Below are positions 1 through 13,229 of a stretch of DNA of 64,000 nucleotides, in pieces. The stretch's first letter is position 1, and each line of letters starts with the position of its first letter. The position numbers and the translations under genes are program-made. The notes under the pieces are model-generated. The model ran no database searches and was not told where the DNA came from. It worked only from the letters and a program-made list of their open reading frames with translations. The stretch comes from Gnetum montanum (Eukaryota > Streptophyta > Gnetopsida > Gnetales > Gnetaceae). The stretch lies in assembly GCA_015680685.1 (NCBI GenBank), contig MNCI01007659.1, positions 203,633-267,632 of the forward strand. Direction: 5' to 3'.

Positions 1-1216
1 AGAAGTTGAATTAGCAAAGTTTCTTTCCATAGCACCCTATAACTTGTAAATATTGTTATCACATTTATTAGCTTTCATCACTACCAAGGCCCCTTTGATA
101 ATTTTCAAAATGCTCTTACCACCCTTAAAATCATAACCTTTTAAATTTAAATTATTTTTCAGATTAGGTACATGTTTTACATCTTCTAGTATTCAAACAA
201 CATCATCAAACATTTTAATTCAAATAGTTCCCTTTCACACAATTTGACAAGAATAATCATCACCAAGATAAATAACTTCACCATTATATGATTCATAATT
301 AATAAACCAATATCTATGTGGACACATGTGGTTAGAAGCACTAGAATCTAATAACCAATCATCATGATATTGAATACCAACACAAGTAGCAAGAACTTCA
401 TCAACAATCATACCTAAATATTGAATTACTAAATTTTCTTCTTTGGATTTTTCATCAAATCCTTTGTTTTGATTTTTTTTGTTTATTTCATTATTCCTTT
501 TTAGGGTGTCGAGTTTTACCACCATACCAACATCTTACTTTACTTTTCTTACCTCTTGATTTTGATCTTTTGTTGGATGATTTAGTTCTTTCCATTATTC
601 TTCCCCTTGCCACCAAAGCATTAGAAGCTTGCGCAAAAATTGAAGTAGATTCTCTCCAAATTTCTTATTGTAACAAAGCTGCAATAACTCCTTGCAAGGA
701 TATATCATCCCTCCCATACATTAATGTTGTCACAAGAACACTATAGGATGGTGGTAATGATTTAACTAAGCAAATTGCGTGATCCTCATAATCGATATTA
801 ACATTGAAATTTAACAACTTATTTATATAAGAATTGAAAGTATTTAAATGTTCATGGATACTTACACCTTCTTTCACCTATAATGACCCAAATTTGAACT
901 TAAGTTGGACACAGTTTGAAGAGCACTTTGTCACTCAAAGATTTAACTTTATCCATAAGTTTGTCATAGAAGTTGCCCCACCAGCATTATACCTTCATTT
1001 GCCAAGCACAAATGCATGGTAGCAAGAGCCTTCAAATCAGTTTCCTCCCAAGTTTTTATCATCCATAATACTAGGCTTTTTGCTCTTGCCAGTAAGAGCC
1101 TTGTGCAACCCTTGATGTACTAGGAAATCCCAGACCTTCATTTTCCACAATCCAAAGTTTCCTTTACCGTCAAATATTTTAATGTTAAACTTTGCAATTC
1201 TTGACAAGCTAGCCAT
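1..1216 (-). pseudogene. Copia-1 gag and protease fragment, truncated by window edge
   Basis: Read on the minus strand, an ATG at 1216 opens a Copia-type gag with the usual start (MASLSRIAKFNIKIFDGKG). A UBN2-type gag core lies at 877-665, with the block VSIHEHLNTFNSYINKLLN and then YEDHAICLVKSLPPSY. After frame breaks a protease region follows at 525-235, including WLLDSSASNHM near 360-328. The catalytic triad of Copia proteases is normally DSGA, so the Gly is changed to Ser. The rest of pol (integrase, RT, RNase H) would lie left of base 1. Frameshifts and stops near 1040, 900 and 600 show it is dead. A primer site lies just upstream, so this is the 5' part of an element. Family is confident; the Copia lineage is not assigned. 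Confidence 0.85.
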
Positions 1217-1237
1217 TTTTGGTAATTCCTAACCTTA

Positions 1238-1250
1238 GCTTTGATACAAA
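1238..1250 (-). other. Primer binding site of Copia-1 (initiator tRNA-Met type, degraded)
   Basis: The minus strand reads TTTGTATCAAAGCT, close to the TGGTATCAGAGC site complementary to plant initiator tRNA-Met. It sits about 22 bases before the gag ATG, where a primer site belongs. The 5' LTR should therefore end near 1250 and extend to the right, but no second LTR copy is in the window to define it. Confidence 0.6.
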
Positions 1251-2919
1251 TTGTACCTTACTTCCATTTAATGATACTTTAAAAATAACATATGATAATT
1301 CATTAAGTGCGAGTATTTGATGATGGAAGGTGATTTTAATTACATTGAAGTAATAGAGAAATTTGATGGCATTGATTATGAAACTGAAATTGAAATTTTT
1401 TACTTGCATCCACTAAGACCCTTGGGTCTATTAGACTAGTTTCAGAATTCTTTTTATGCTATTTTTTAAAAAATTATAACATAGTATTTCCTAGCAAAAT
1501 GAAATCTAGAACCTTGGGTTTTCAAGCTAAGACTCTTACCACTATGACAACAATTCTTTGAAAAATCAAGCTAGAAGATATTCTAGTTAAAAACAAATAG
1601 AAATTTTTTTTCATAAGAAATAAGCCATCAAATATGAAGAATACAAAGTGGAATCATTTGGATCAACTAGCTCTCAATAAAATTCATAAAGGTATTTGCA
1701 ACTTTGTTCTCATAATTTTCAAAGGTAGAAAGACTTCAAAGATATTATGAGATGTTTTGGGTAAGATTTATTTTGATCCCAGAAAATGAGTAATACTTAA
1801 AAATTCAATGTATATTAGATTATCAACATAAAAGAAAGAATCTACAGAAAAAGCCCAAGAGTTTTGAATGATGGCTTTTATGTTTGTCATCCTTACAATC
1901 CATTCTAAAAAATATATCTTATCTAAGTTGGAAAAGGATCATGTCTTTCCCTCATTAAGAATAATACTCTCTCTCTCTCTCAAAAAAAAAAAAAAGAAAA
2001 AAAAAGAAAAAAGAAAAAAGAAAAAAAGCCTCTATAAAAAATGACTAATAAATTACAACATTGATAACTTCTCCAACTTGTGTCCACAATTAAAAAAGAA
2101 AATAATACAATGAAAAATAAATTAATTGTTCAACCTTATATGAAGCTATAAATTAAATGTAACATATTTAAGAATATGATGGTTAACTCATGAGGGATTA
2201 TCATAATTATGTTCTTGATGTTGAAAAATAACCACATAACAAAGTTTTTAAATAGAATAAAAAGCAAGAAGTTGTGAGTAATGTTTATCAATATAATTCT
2301 TATTGAAACAAATGTCATATTAGAAGATAATCAATCATGCTAAAAAGATTTAAAAATACAACTATTGCAACTAATCTTACTACCTTTAATACTATTGAAG
2401 GATAGATGCAAACAATTCATAGTAATAAGAAGATCATCAGTATATTATCTTATTGCAGTTTCTTTCTAATAGGTGTATGAAATCTAATGAAGTTATAAAA
2501 TGACTAGCTACATGGGAATTAAAAAGAAAAAGCTTCCAACCTATAGCAAGAGAAGTAGTAATAATTAAAAGATCAAATAAACATTGTTACAGAGGTAAAA
2601 TCTTCATATTGTGATGCTATGAAATCCTAGAAGTCCTAGAATTGTAATAAGTCTAACCATCTTAAAAAGGATGGTAAATATTCTAAGAGAAAGTAAGAGA
2701 CTAGATTTAAGAAAAATCTTAGAGATCAAGCCTTTAATTTGTATGAACTTAACCTCAAAGGAAATTCTAACTATGATGCTTTAGCATACTGATTCAAGTA
2801 CATCATTTCATTACACATCTAAAAAAGAATGGTTTTATGAATATTAGTTTCAATCACTTTTATTTAGAATGATATGAACACATCATAATTGGGCATGATA
2901 AGATAGAAATATCTTGCAA
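1251..2919. other. Unassigned AT-rich stretch, probably including the Copia-1 5' LTR
   Basis: No gene is recognisable. By position its left part should be the 5' LTR of Copia-1. A (CT)n run followed by an A-rich tract lies at 1967-2027. The remainder has short random open frames only. Confidence 0.4.
1967..2027. repeat. (CT)n followed by A-rich low-complexity tract
   Basis: About seven CT units run directly into about 45 bases of A with scattered G. This is simple-sequence DNA; the A-rich part could be an old retroposon tail, but no matching body was found. Confidence 0.85.
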
Positions 2920-4280
2920 TCACCATCATGATCCTAGTGTTGTCCTAACAAAATGGAGTTGGCTACATATATCCTTTTTTGTCATTCACCTCTATGAAGA
3001 GCTAGATCCTTATTTATTTGTAGTTTTTTAAAATCATCTTCAATCATTTTTTTCATGTCTTCTTTGGTCTTCCTTCTGATGGCTTTCTTGGAATAGTAAT
3101 GTAGTAACCTTTTTTTTATAGGTTCATTTTCTAATTTTCTTTGCACATGTTCAAACCATCTAAGCTACCATTCTTATAGCTTATTTAAAATAAAAGCCAC
3201 TCCAAGTGTTTATTTGATTTTTGTTTTATATAGTTTATGTCTTCTAGTAGCATTCAACATCTATTAAAGCATTTGCATTTCTACCACATTGATTTGTTAT
3301 TCATGTCTCTTTTGTACTACCCAACATTCATCACCATATAAAATAGTAGGCTTGACTACTATGCTGTAAAATTTTCCCTTTAATTTTATAGCTATTCTTC
3401 TATTATATAGAATACCACTAGCCTCTCTCCATTTTGACCATCCTCCCTTAATTATATTTCTAATATCTTTATGAATTTTACCATTTGATTAAAGGATTGA
3501 CCCTAGGTAGTGAAACTATTTGTAGGGAGGGACTTTTTTTATCTTAAATTGTGACTTCTATTTTATCATTATTTGTTCTATATTAAAATTGTATTCCATA
3601 TATTCCATCTTACTTTCACTAAATTTTAAGCCTTTTGATTCTAGAGCATGTCTCAACTTCTTCATTTTGGTAGTAATATTTTCTTGAGATGTATCGACCA
3701 ACACAATATCATGTGTAAATACCATACACTAAGGGATTTAATCTTGTATTATCTTTATTCATCTATAATAATAGTAAATAAGTACAAGCTAAGTGTAGAC
3801 CCTTGATGTAGACCTACTGTAATTGGAAAATTATATGTTATTCCACAAGTTATTCTAATTTTAGTAGTTGCTTCTTCACATGTGTCTTAAATCACTTTAA
3901 TATATTTATCAAGGATGTTTTTCCTTCACAAGGCCCACCAAATAATATCTTTAGGAACTCTGTCATATGCTTTTCCCAAGTCAATAAAGATAACATGTAA
4001 ATTTTTTCTATGTTTTTTGAATATCTCCATCAATTGTCGTATTAGAAAATACCCTCCATAGTAGATTTTCTTGGCATAAATCCAAATTGATTTTTTTTGA
4101 TACTACTGATTAAAGTTTGAGATGCTGCTCTATGAATCTTTTCTAAAGCTTTATAGTATGGCTTATTTTTTGATTCCTTTATAGTTTGCACTATTTTGGA
4201 CATCTCTTTTATTTTTGTAAATAGGAACAACAAAGCTTTTACTCCAACTATTGGTTATTTCTCCATTCTTCATAAAAATA
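2920..4280 (-). pseudogene. LINE (non-LTR retrotransposon) reverse transcriptase remnant
   Basis: On the minus strand, going from 4280 down, several frames carry the classic LINE RT order: VPIYKNKRDVQ near 4240, KNQFGFMPRKST near 4100-4060, then RQLMEIF and HVIFIDLGKAYDRVPKDI near 4035-3950, FPITVGLHQGSTLS near 3830-3780, and later the thumb and connection part GKFYSIVVKPTILYGDECW near 3380-3310. The end near 2930 reads like the D-rich tail often seen in this plant LINE group. The FADD active-site segment is not readable. Many frameshifts and stops occur. The 5' part (ORF1, endonuclease) is absent, as is usual for 5'-truncated LINE copies. Confidence 0.85.
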
Positions 4281-7200
4281 TCTTACAATGCAAACCTAAA
4301 TACAATTCTCAAACTTGAACATGTACTTAATCTAGCTAAACACTTGTTTGTGATTTAATTAGATGATTTGAATATTCTTGCAATATTTGGAAACAAAAAA
4401 AAATGTAAAATATTTATAAAAAATTCTATGATAGCCATAAGAACTAGATAAGGACAAAAGTGATTGTATAAGTTGGTAGGAGTTACTATGATTAATAATT
4501 TTGATGCTTTTAATGTGAGCCATAGAGAAGCCACTATACATAAATGACATAGAAGACTTGGACATTTTGGGAAAAGAGCAATTAGAATTGTAAGAGAAAA
4601 GTAATATAAAAGGTATGTTCCAAGATCATTCTAAATTTTGCGAGTACTACTTAAATGGAAAGTAGAAACATTCAAGCTTTCTTAGAGATATTATAAAGCC
4701 TAAAATGATTTTGGTATTAATCCATAATGAAATGTTTGGTTCCACTTCAATAGCATCAATGATTAGTTTAAATATTTTATATTATTTATTTATGATTATT
4801 CTAGAAAATTATTGATTTATTTTTGGACTATAAAATAGAAGATTTTGGAAGCTTTATAAAATATAATGGTCTTGTTGAAAATCAAACTGATTGTAGAATA
4901 AAAGTTTATAGATTAGAAAATGATGGTAGATCTTAATCATATCAATTAAATTTTTTTTTGCAAAGACCATGATATTTTAGGGTAGAAAACCATTCTAGTA
5001 ACTTGACAACAAATTGGAGTTGTAGAATGTATGAACAAAACACTTTTTGGAATGAGCAACAAACAAACATTCTCAGTGATTGAAGACTTGAAAAGAAATT
5101 TTGAGTAAAAGCCATGATAATTGTCTATTACTTAATTGGATCTTATCAAGCCTGAATGAAGAACCTATACCCATTGACCTAGATCCTGAGATGGAGCAAC
5201 AGGCCCCATGATTCCAAGTAGGAACATTATTAAGGGTCTCTACTCATTTTATTAGGATTACAAATTTTAACTCTCCCTTTCAACCATGTAGGGCAAATCT
5301 CCGTACTTTCCTTTTAATGGAAAGTGAAAAGTATAATGGTAACTAATTATGACATTTAAATTTGAAGGCTTGAATTAAGCAAAAAATACATTATTTTATT
5401 TTTTAAAGCTAACAAAAAAATAGAGAAGAAGGAGAAAAAAAATAAAATTTATATAACCTAGTTGTAGATTCTTAAAAGCATGAAACAAAAGTACAAAGGA
5501 CCAAAGTAAAAAGAAAATAAGTGTAGGAAAGAAATAAGAAAAACAAAATAAATGATCATCATTATCATTTGCGTTTATCTCATCTATGGTGGGTTGACCT
5601 TTAAGGTAGAATAATGAGTATAATAAAATGAATAATTAAGAGAATTCCAAGAGCAAATACAAAGCCTTGATGAAGTAAACAAGAAAACATAAAAAGTAAT
5701 TAGAAAAACAACAAAACATTTAAATAGTCATCATTGAAAGTAGCAAGTGCTTTGTTCTGTTTTGGTGATGACTGAGTAAAGTACATAAAATGCCATTGAT
5801 GTAGGCCTAGAATGAAGATAGCTCAACAAAATATGTAATATAGCATCAATTCAAGTTAAGTGTGAAGGTAGCAATAAATCCTTGTAAGATACAATTGATG
5901 TATATTGTATAGTGTGTATACACTTGACATTATTATTTTCATACCAAAACTATAAATAATAAAAATGCTATGTCAAAAGTAATAATAATAGAATTTATTG
6001 TAAAACTAATCACTATTAAAAATTGTTGATTATAATCATTGTTATTATTATATGAATCATACATTAATATGATTCTTTGCATTAAATTTCACTAGAAGCA
6101 TAGCTAGCACCATGTCCTAATTTCACCAGCAGCATATATGTTAATTATTACTATTGTTTCTATTCTTCAAACCCTAATCCCAAGTTGCACCCCTAGTTTC
6201 TTCTCAATTGTGATAAATAACACCCATCTTTCACTTGCATCATAGAGAACCATCTCTAAAGCAAAAAACCTCCTAAGTGAAGTATTGTCCTTGGTGTAAG
6301 TTAATAGCATGTCCACAATCTTATCCCTAACATAGGATTCCTGAAGCACATGGTGGAGGACACAAAAATTTAGGAATATGAAATGATTAAGCCTTTCAAA
6401 GTCGATAACATGTTGCATCCATCATGGCTATTTGACAATGACCTTATTATTATTGGAGGTTACACATTAGCATGGTCAAATGATCAACTAATGAATTTTG
6501 GTGTTGTAGATGATCAGGCATATGTTATTATTTACGTTGATCATGTTAAGGACTATGTCCAATTTTAGTAAATAATACTCACCCCCTTTGGGGGAATGTA
6601 ATCTCAATGCCTAGATCTTTGAATAGTTGGATTAGATCAATAGGAAACATCATCAATGTTTTGCTTCCTGCTAAAGGAAACTTGCACCATTCAATTGGCT
6701 TCTTAGTCATGTTTAGTTGATGTTTGGGCTATATTTGTTGGGCCTCAACTTGTTACACCCCTTTTGTCAGCTTTGTGTAGAGTATTATGTTTATGATTTA
6801 TGTGTATGTGGTCTTGGTGGGTTATCAAGCATGAGTTAGTTTGTTATAATGGCGAGTTTTATGTTGAAATGTTTTGGCTCTTATAAGATTATGATGTCTT
6901 TACATGATTATGTACATTCTTCCTGTGCAATGTGTTATATAGGTAATGTGGCTAGTAAGGATATTGGATTGGGGTACAGAGTAACTATTCAACATTTATT
7001 TATGCTCTATGTATGATTTTGGTGTTTATGCATTTAATATATGGTGCTATTTTGTGTGATGTTTGGATGTGATTTAAACATGTGGACACGTAGTGTGTTT
7101 GATATGGATCTTGTAAGTTCAAATGGATTTTGATTTGAAGTCTTGGTGTGTTTGTTATGCGTCTTTGAAATGTAGAGTATTAGTTGGAGAGGAAATAAAC

Positions 7201-8489
7201 AAAAATTAACCTATGAAAATGTTTACTTAAAAAAATATGAAAGCAAATTAGTTTAAGTCATGTGTGCATGATGATGAGAAGTAGATCAAGTACATAAAGA
7301 AGAAATGAAAAATTAGTTAAATTTAAGAAAGAAAACATAAAGTATATTAACTTTCCTTCTTCCACCATCTTTACTTTGCATGGTGTACTTTCTTTTCTCT
7401 ACATTTATTTATTTTTTGTTTTGAATAAAAACAAAAATCAATTTCAAGCCTACTTTCCCCTTATTTCTTTTGTTTTTTTTTTCATTTTCAACTTTTCTTT
7501 AAAATTTTTAGCTTCATGGATGAATTTTTCTTTATTCTAAACTTCAATTTGGGATTGCCACAGTCATATATACATGGATACGACATTTGTTTGAAGCAAA
7601 ACCATATCTTGCCAAATTGCTAAGGGTTTTATACTTGTTTTAAACTTGTTACTTTGGAAAATTTAATTGGTGGGTTATCTTTACCTTTTCCTTGTATTTT
7701 TAGGCTAAATTAGTATATACAATGTGATGTGGGCATTGTTAGTGCATAAATTTTGATGATAACACCATTAAAATTAACATGTTTAAAGAGACTATTGCCT
7801 AGGGCATCTTCTATATGGGTACATAAACCCAGGAATAGTCTCAATTAGTAAAGTAGAACATGTTCTAAAATTAATATTTAAAATGGAAATGTATTTTTTA
7901 AGCTATTAAAATAATAAATGTAAAAAAGGAGAAAAATATCTACAAAATTGATAAAATCAAAAGTACAATAGTTGTATTGTTTTCACTAATATCCATGATA
8001 GAAAAATGAGAAAAATGCATCCTAACATGAATAAAATAGTGTCATGTTTATATTTTAAATAGGTTTGTAGTTCCAAAGGTAAACCATTAACAAACTATTG
8101 GGACAATAATTAAAGGAACTTTGAATTAGTAATAAAACAGGTCTAAAAATTAACTAATATTAGTTATTATATCACAAGAACCATAATCATAAACTTCATA
8201 ATTAAAAAAAATGTTTACGGGTAACATTGTGATGGACTTAGGATAAAGAATAGTAAATACAGCACAATCTAGATATAGTGTGGTGAAGAACAAAAATTAA
8301 GAAAATAAGTTTTCAGCTTATTTAAAACTAATACATGTGCTAACGGTGGTGACGATAACATAACTTAGTTTAAACAAAAAAACACTGCTCTCACTCTTGG
8401 GAATCAAAGCATAAAACTAATATTCAACGGTTAATAATTGAAACGACAAAACTTAAATACAGTGCTTTGACTTTAACTATCGAAAAATA
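4281..8489. other. Unassigned AT-rich intergenic DNA
   Basis: No recognisable coding region. A 61-codon open frame at 6383-6568 (plus) and an 83-codon frame at 6418-6167 (minus) overlap in opposite directions and match nothing I know. TGTTACACCC at 6751 resembles the start of some chromovirus LTRs, but no partner end was found. The rest is probably worn-out repeat sequence. Confidence 0.5.
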
Positions 8490-9000
8490 ACCCAACAGGA
8501 GCCAAGAAAAGAATCACTTAGCTCAGTATAGAGCCTTGGACCTCATATGTCAGATTAATGGTTGCTTACATCAATTTGCTGACCTGGACCTCCAGAAGGT
8601 ACACCTCCTTTAACAAATCTGAGCGCTGGTTTTTCTACTCCTCTCGGAGCTATTGAATGAAATTTTCATTAAGACAGATACTAACATCAATCTCCTCATC
8701 TTCAGCTTCTAATAATCGAAATTGAACCAATAATGGAGTAAATGGGGTAGGGTGGGATTGGAAAATAGATTGTGATCTTGAGGAAATGTGAAGATTTGGA
8801 AGTTTAAGAAAGTCCCGGCCTTCCTTTGGTTCATTGTCTCCTGCCAATGCTGAACCTTGTCTCAATGTCTCTACTTTTGCTCTTATTGCCTCCTTTATGG
8901 TTAGTTTGTAGTTGAGCAACTGAGAACCGTTCATTTCTCTTGTTCGTTTGTTTCCCTCCATGTAACGTGAAAATTTCATAATAAACATGACTAAGAAGTA
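8490..9000 (-). other. Possible fragment of an unknown gene
   Basis: The minus strand holds an open frame of 112 codons (8988-8650). It continues past one stop with QRSDLLKEVYLLEVQVSKLM, which has a heptad pattern and may form a short coiled coil. The frame is hydrophilic and mixed in composition, less AT-driven than its surroundings. Its motif content (for example KVETLRQGSALAGDNEPKEG) does not match a family I recognise. No promoter, splice pattern or domain supports function. It could be an exon remnant, a captured fragment or chance. Confidence 0.25.
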
Positions 9001-9626
9001 ATTGTAAAGTTAAAACACAAGACAACCCTCGTAAAAGAAATTAATCACGAGATAATTCAAATGGGTAGCTTATACACCAGGTCGCTATTATATAACAAGT
9101 ATCATTATCATTATAGAACATGAAGCGACACAACATCTTTAATAAAGATAAATGTAATGTTTTTTTAGAAATAACAAAGGTAATAGCAGAAAGAAAAGAA
9201 AAATAGTAACTGATCTATATGCCTTAAAAGCGAGATGGGATGAGTGACTTTTTATTAGCACATCGTTGTTATAATGAGAGTGACAAGAAATTATATTATC
9301 AACAATCAAATTTCTGGATAATCTCATGATCACACATACAAGATGGTATTGTAGAGAGGGAAAGACTATAATCACCCCACAAAAACATTCGGGAAACTAG
9401 AATTTACCAAACGTTGGATTTCATCATGCAATAGAATAAGAAGCTCTAGAATAATAACCTGAAAATAAGTAGCCCAAAATAATACTATCATTGAGGAGCT
9501 AGCCTGCAAAAACTAAAATGTTACCCTTAAAAAAAGCTTACGAAGGGAAATCAAAAGGAATGCTTTTGCTAATAAGCTAGCTAAGTTTTTTTCGTATCAA
9601 AAATTTCTACTATTATTTTACATCAT
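9001..9626. other. Unassigned spacer up to Gypsy-1
   Basis: No gene or repeat recognised. The five bases ATCAT (9622-9626) directly before Gypsy-1 are the likely left target-site duplicate; GTCAT at 23059-23063 on the far side matches at four of five positions. Confidence 0.5.
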
Positions 9627-10556
9627 TGATGAGTCATGTTTTGTAGCTGATGAGACCTCGTCGACGTAGCCTCATCGTCTAGACCTTGTCGACAAGGCTT
9701 AGTTGACGTATCATATCATGCACTGATGTGGCCTCATTGATGTAGTGTCGGTAGTTGGCTATAAATACACCCTTGTAGCCTTATTTATGGCAAATAGAGA
9801 TTGTAGTTGCAACGGAGCTCTTGCAGTTTTTCCATTTGAAAGTTAGAATTTTTCTCCTGAGTGCCTGTAGTAGGAGCCATTGAGTGTATGAATCATTATT
9901 CGAGCATTGTTGTACCTGAGCACAACAATGTGTGTGGGAATAAAGATGAGCTTTCTGATAAACCTTGTAGCACTTTGGATAGATTAGTTATTTCATTTAT
10001 GCATTTAATGACTTCAATTATTTATTAAATGTTTTCAATTATTTATTAAATATTTTCTAGTTATTACATTAATGAAGCAATTAAGCCAGATAGATTACAC
10101 ACATAACTACAACCACTTCGAGCGTAACACGTATTTACTTGATAATCCCAACAACATTATTGCTTGGTATGCTTAGTAGTGTAGCGCTGATGCTTAGCAG
10201 TGGATACGTGGGTTCAAGACGTGTACGAAAAGTGGGATCAAATACTTATGTTAGGGTTAGTTAAATGCTAGTTAATTAGTTAATTTAGATTAGTTAATCA
10301 AATTTCTTTCATCTACATTTTGAGCACCAAACTATAAAAATACAAAATGATAAAAATCGGATGCCTCAATTACACTTAACCATACCAACAAATGTCACAA
10401 GTGTAATTGGGAAGACAATGATTGACCTTAAGGCTAGATTCACTTTCTAAAGGACTAGTGCACCGGAAATGATAAAGTCCATGGAATTTGACCAGATCAT
10501 GCATGAACACTTTATGATTCATATGGTTGGGCGTAGGGGTACCTTGCTGCTCATCA
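9627..10556 (+). repeat. Gypsy-1 5' LTR
   Basis: This 930-bp stretch is repeated at 22124-23058 with many point differences. A short U3 (about 130 bp) is packed with TTGATG/CATCAA and GTCGAC words. A TATA box (CTATAAATA) lies at about 9759-9767, followed by transcribed R/U5. The end CTCATCA at 10550-10556 is set by the primer site that follows. Confidence 0.92.
9645..9767 (+). promoter_or_regulatory. Gypsy-1 U3 word array and TATA box
   Basis: Between 9645 and 9755 the motifs GTCGAC, TTGACG, CATCGTC, TTGATG and near-complements recur about eight times in both orientations, each next to GCC or GGC. The TATA box follows directly. The 3' LTR keeps the same layout (22140-22270), with words drifting toward GTTGATGCAT and GCATCGACATGG. 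Promoter role is inferred from position in U3. Confidence 0.6.
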
Positions 10557-10557
10557 T

Positions 10558-10575
10558 TGACACCTTGGCTAGGGA
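10558..10575 (+). other. Gypsy-1 primer binding site (tRNA-Asp type, degraded)
   Basis: TGACACCTTGGCTAGGGA matches 12 of 18 positions of TGGCGCCGTTGCCGGGGA, the complement of the 3' end of plant tRNA-Asp; most differences are transitions. It starts two bases after the LTR, as expected. The Gypsy-3 copy at 45242 is nearly intact and confirms the reading. Confidence 0.75.
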
Positions 10576-10711
10576 CTTTGTTTGTGGAACATGCGCTATT
10601 TAGGTTTAAGTGAATACCATTAATATCATTGTACGAACCTCAAGGTCAATATCATTCCCACTATACATTGAATTGTAAAAACATACTAATAATTTTATTT
10701 TGTTTTGCAAA

Positions 10712-13200
10712 ATGTCTTCTTCTTCTTGCAAGCACGAAGATACCAAACCATTGGTCCCACAAGAATGTAAGGTGGTATACACTTATCTAGATGAGTTTGT
10801 GCTGAACTTCACCTTCATCCTACATCAGGATGAATAGCTGTGATGGCGTGATATGGAGGGCAACGTCATCTTGCCCCTCGATTGATTTATGCCCAGGATG
10901 CTATTTAAGACCCTTAAGAAGATAGGCATAGTAGATCTTCACGAAGAATATGTTGTGAATGGATATGAAACTTGAAACTACTATCCCAATGAAACACAGT
11001 GCAAACGAGATCGATGTTAGGAGAAACTACATGAAGTTACAAAGGGGAAACATTACACCAATCCCTTGTTCCTACTAAATCAAGATGACACTGAGGATCC
11101 TTCTACTGAAGATTTTCAACATGAAGATTCTCTTCTCCTTGATACTAGTGACAAGAGTGTGAACTTGGACCTGCAATCCACTATTTATAAATTGGGTTCA
11201 GGAAAAAGTGATAGCCAAGGTAGCGACTCAGGCAAGCACCACAATAGCAAGGGATCTAAGGATGATGATTGTAATAAGCGTAAGAGTGGTGGTGGACATT
11301 ACGGTACTAGTGGTAGTCCACCTTCCCCTTCATCCTTTTCATCTAATTCTAAACATTCCTCTTCATCTGAAAGTTCTCATGGAAGTCGCTGTCGAAATAA
11401 CTGTGATGAAGGTGATTAGCCAGATAACAATGACTATGAAGGACACCAAAATCGAAGGGGTGGCTAAAACCATCATTGACGTCATCAACGTACCAATGAT
11501 GATGAACCTCTATTGGTGACTCAAAATATGCTCAATATTGGGAAGGTAGTTAAAATTCCAACTAGGCATATGAAGGATAGTTAGATCAAGCACTTAGACA
11601 TGAACAATATCGCAAGATTTGAGGGGGGATACAATTCTAATCCACAGAAATATCTACAAGCTTTTCATGATGCTTGCACCTTACCGAACATAGAGAATGA
11701 ATGGCAGAAACTCAAGCTTTTCCTAAGGACACTCATCAAGGAAGCTGAAAGTTGATACTGGTCCTTAGAGCCAAAGTCTATTCACAGATGGAGTACCATG
11801 CTAGAGATATTTAATAACAAATACCAGATGTACTTCAGAGTATATAATCTGAGAAGGCAAATCCAAGGCTAGAAATAGGAAATACATGAACCCTTCGATG
11901 CTGCCATGGGTAGATACTATTTAGTTTTCCATTGATGCCCTGGACATGGTTATTCTTAGAGGGAACAACTTCACCACATCATAGATGGGCTAAAAGCAAA
12001 AACAAGAAGTTCCCTTGGGGTGTATGCCTAAGGAAGATTGTCTAAACTGAGAGCTCATCAGATCCAAAGGCTAATCAAGTAGGTAACAAAAGAAGAAGAT
12101 GAGCTACGAAAAAGGAAAAGTGCTGAAGAGTATAATAGGGACCCTTCCATTAGAAAATGAGAGGTCCAATTTTGTGATGAGGAGAATCACCACTTGATGA
12201 AGTGGTGAATAGGAAAACCTTATCCATTCAAAAGTTTGTTTTTGATATTTTGAAAAAGGTTGATAGGTTATGGGACTCTTTGGACGAAAAATTTCAAACC
12301 ACTTTGAAGATTTCTAAGGAGTCTAAAGAGAAAAATAGTGATCATAATCACAGGAGGCGAAAAGAAGCTGAGTGTGCCTACCAAAGAGGTAATGACAAAG
12401 CTGCTGTAGTAGAGGAAGTTGTGGAGTTTGACTCGGATGATGAAACCAAATGTGACATCTATCAATATGAACATCCAAAGGGATGTTATCCTATAGTGTC
12501 ACACTTACAAGAGTCTAGAGTGTACACATTGAATCCTCGCTTAGCATGTAGGTAAGCTCCAAGATAATTGATTCATCCTTAGGGAAATCCAAGGTAGTTC
12601 CACCAACAGCAACAAGCTTACTACCCAAGTAGGAATCCTCCACCATTGTACAAATAATACCAATAGTGGTATCAACCACAATCATGGGGAATGCCACCAC
12701 CAAGGCAGCAGTACCCTTATAGGCAACTAGATCCATATGGGTACTATGTTTAGCAGCGTGTCTCCCCTAGGAGTTTTGCAAGTCATACATCATTCTAGCA
12801 TCACTATTACCCTCTAGAGTACCACCGAATACATTTACCATCTACTTGAGGAAAAAACCATATCCATATTCATATCATCCTCCACATCCCTTTGCACATA
12901 CACCTCCACCTTTAACCTAGTTACCTCCTACTCCATCCATGTAGGATGAGATTCCTCCATAGTTGTAACAACAAAATTCTATGAGGGTTGTGCACTCACA
13001 ACCAGTTTTTCAACCAAGTGGTCTAGAAAATCGATAAAAAAAAGACCTTTCTTTCAACCTAACAATCCTTTCCAGCCCTCACAATCTAGTCTAGCTGATT
13101 GCCTTACATTTCCATCACCCTCATCCTTTGCATCAAATACCTTCAAGTACCTTTCAAACCAAGTGCTTCCTAGGATCTGCATTGTAATGCTAACTCATGC
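10712..13200 (+). pseudogene. Gypsy-1 gag
   Basis: An ATG at 10712 opens a frame that is broken by stops but stays in phase with 11066-11419, a Ser/Lys/Asp-rich linker. The retrotransposon gag core lies at 11595-12120: NIARFEGGYNSNPQ, LQAFHDACTLPNIENEWQKL, WSLEPKSIHRWSTMLEIF and GRYYLVFH. The frame 12202-12555 adds a charged region and a zinc-knuckle relic, CDIYQYEHPKG, where the second Cys has become Tyr. A Pro/Tyr/Gln-rich tail follows to about 13000. Gag forms the particle shell and packages RNA. Stops often replace Gln or Trp. The same gag type occurs in Gypsy-2 and Gypsy-3. Confidence 0.85.
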
Positions 13201-13229
13201 TATTTTTGACTAGATTAAGGATGTCAATC

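Noticed and set aside
6751-6760. TGTTACACCC as the start of a chromovirus LTR
   Set aside because: No matching end, second copy or target duplication was found.
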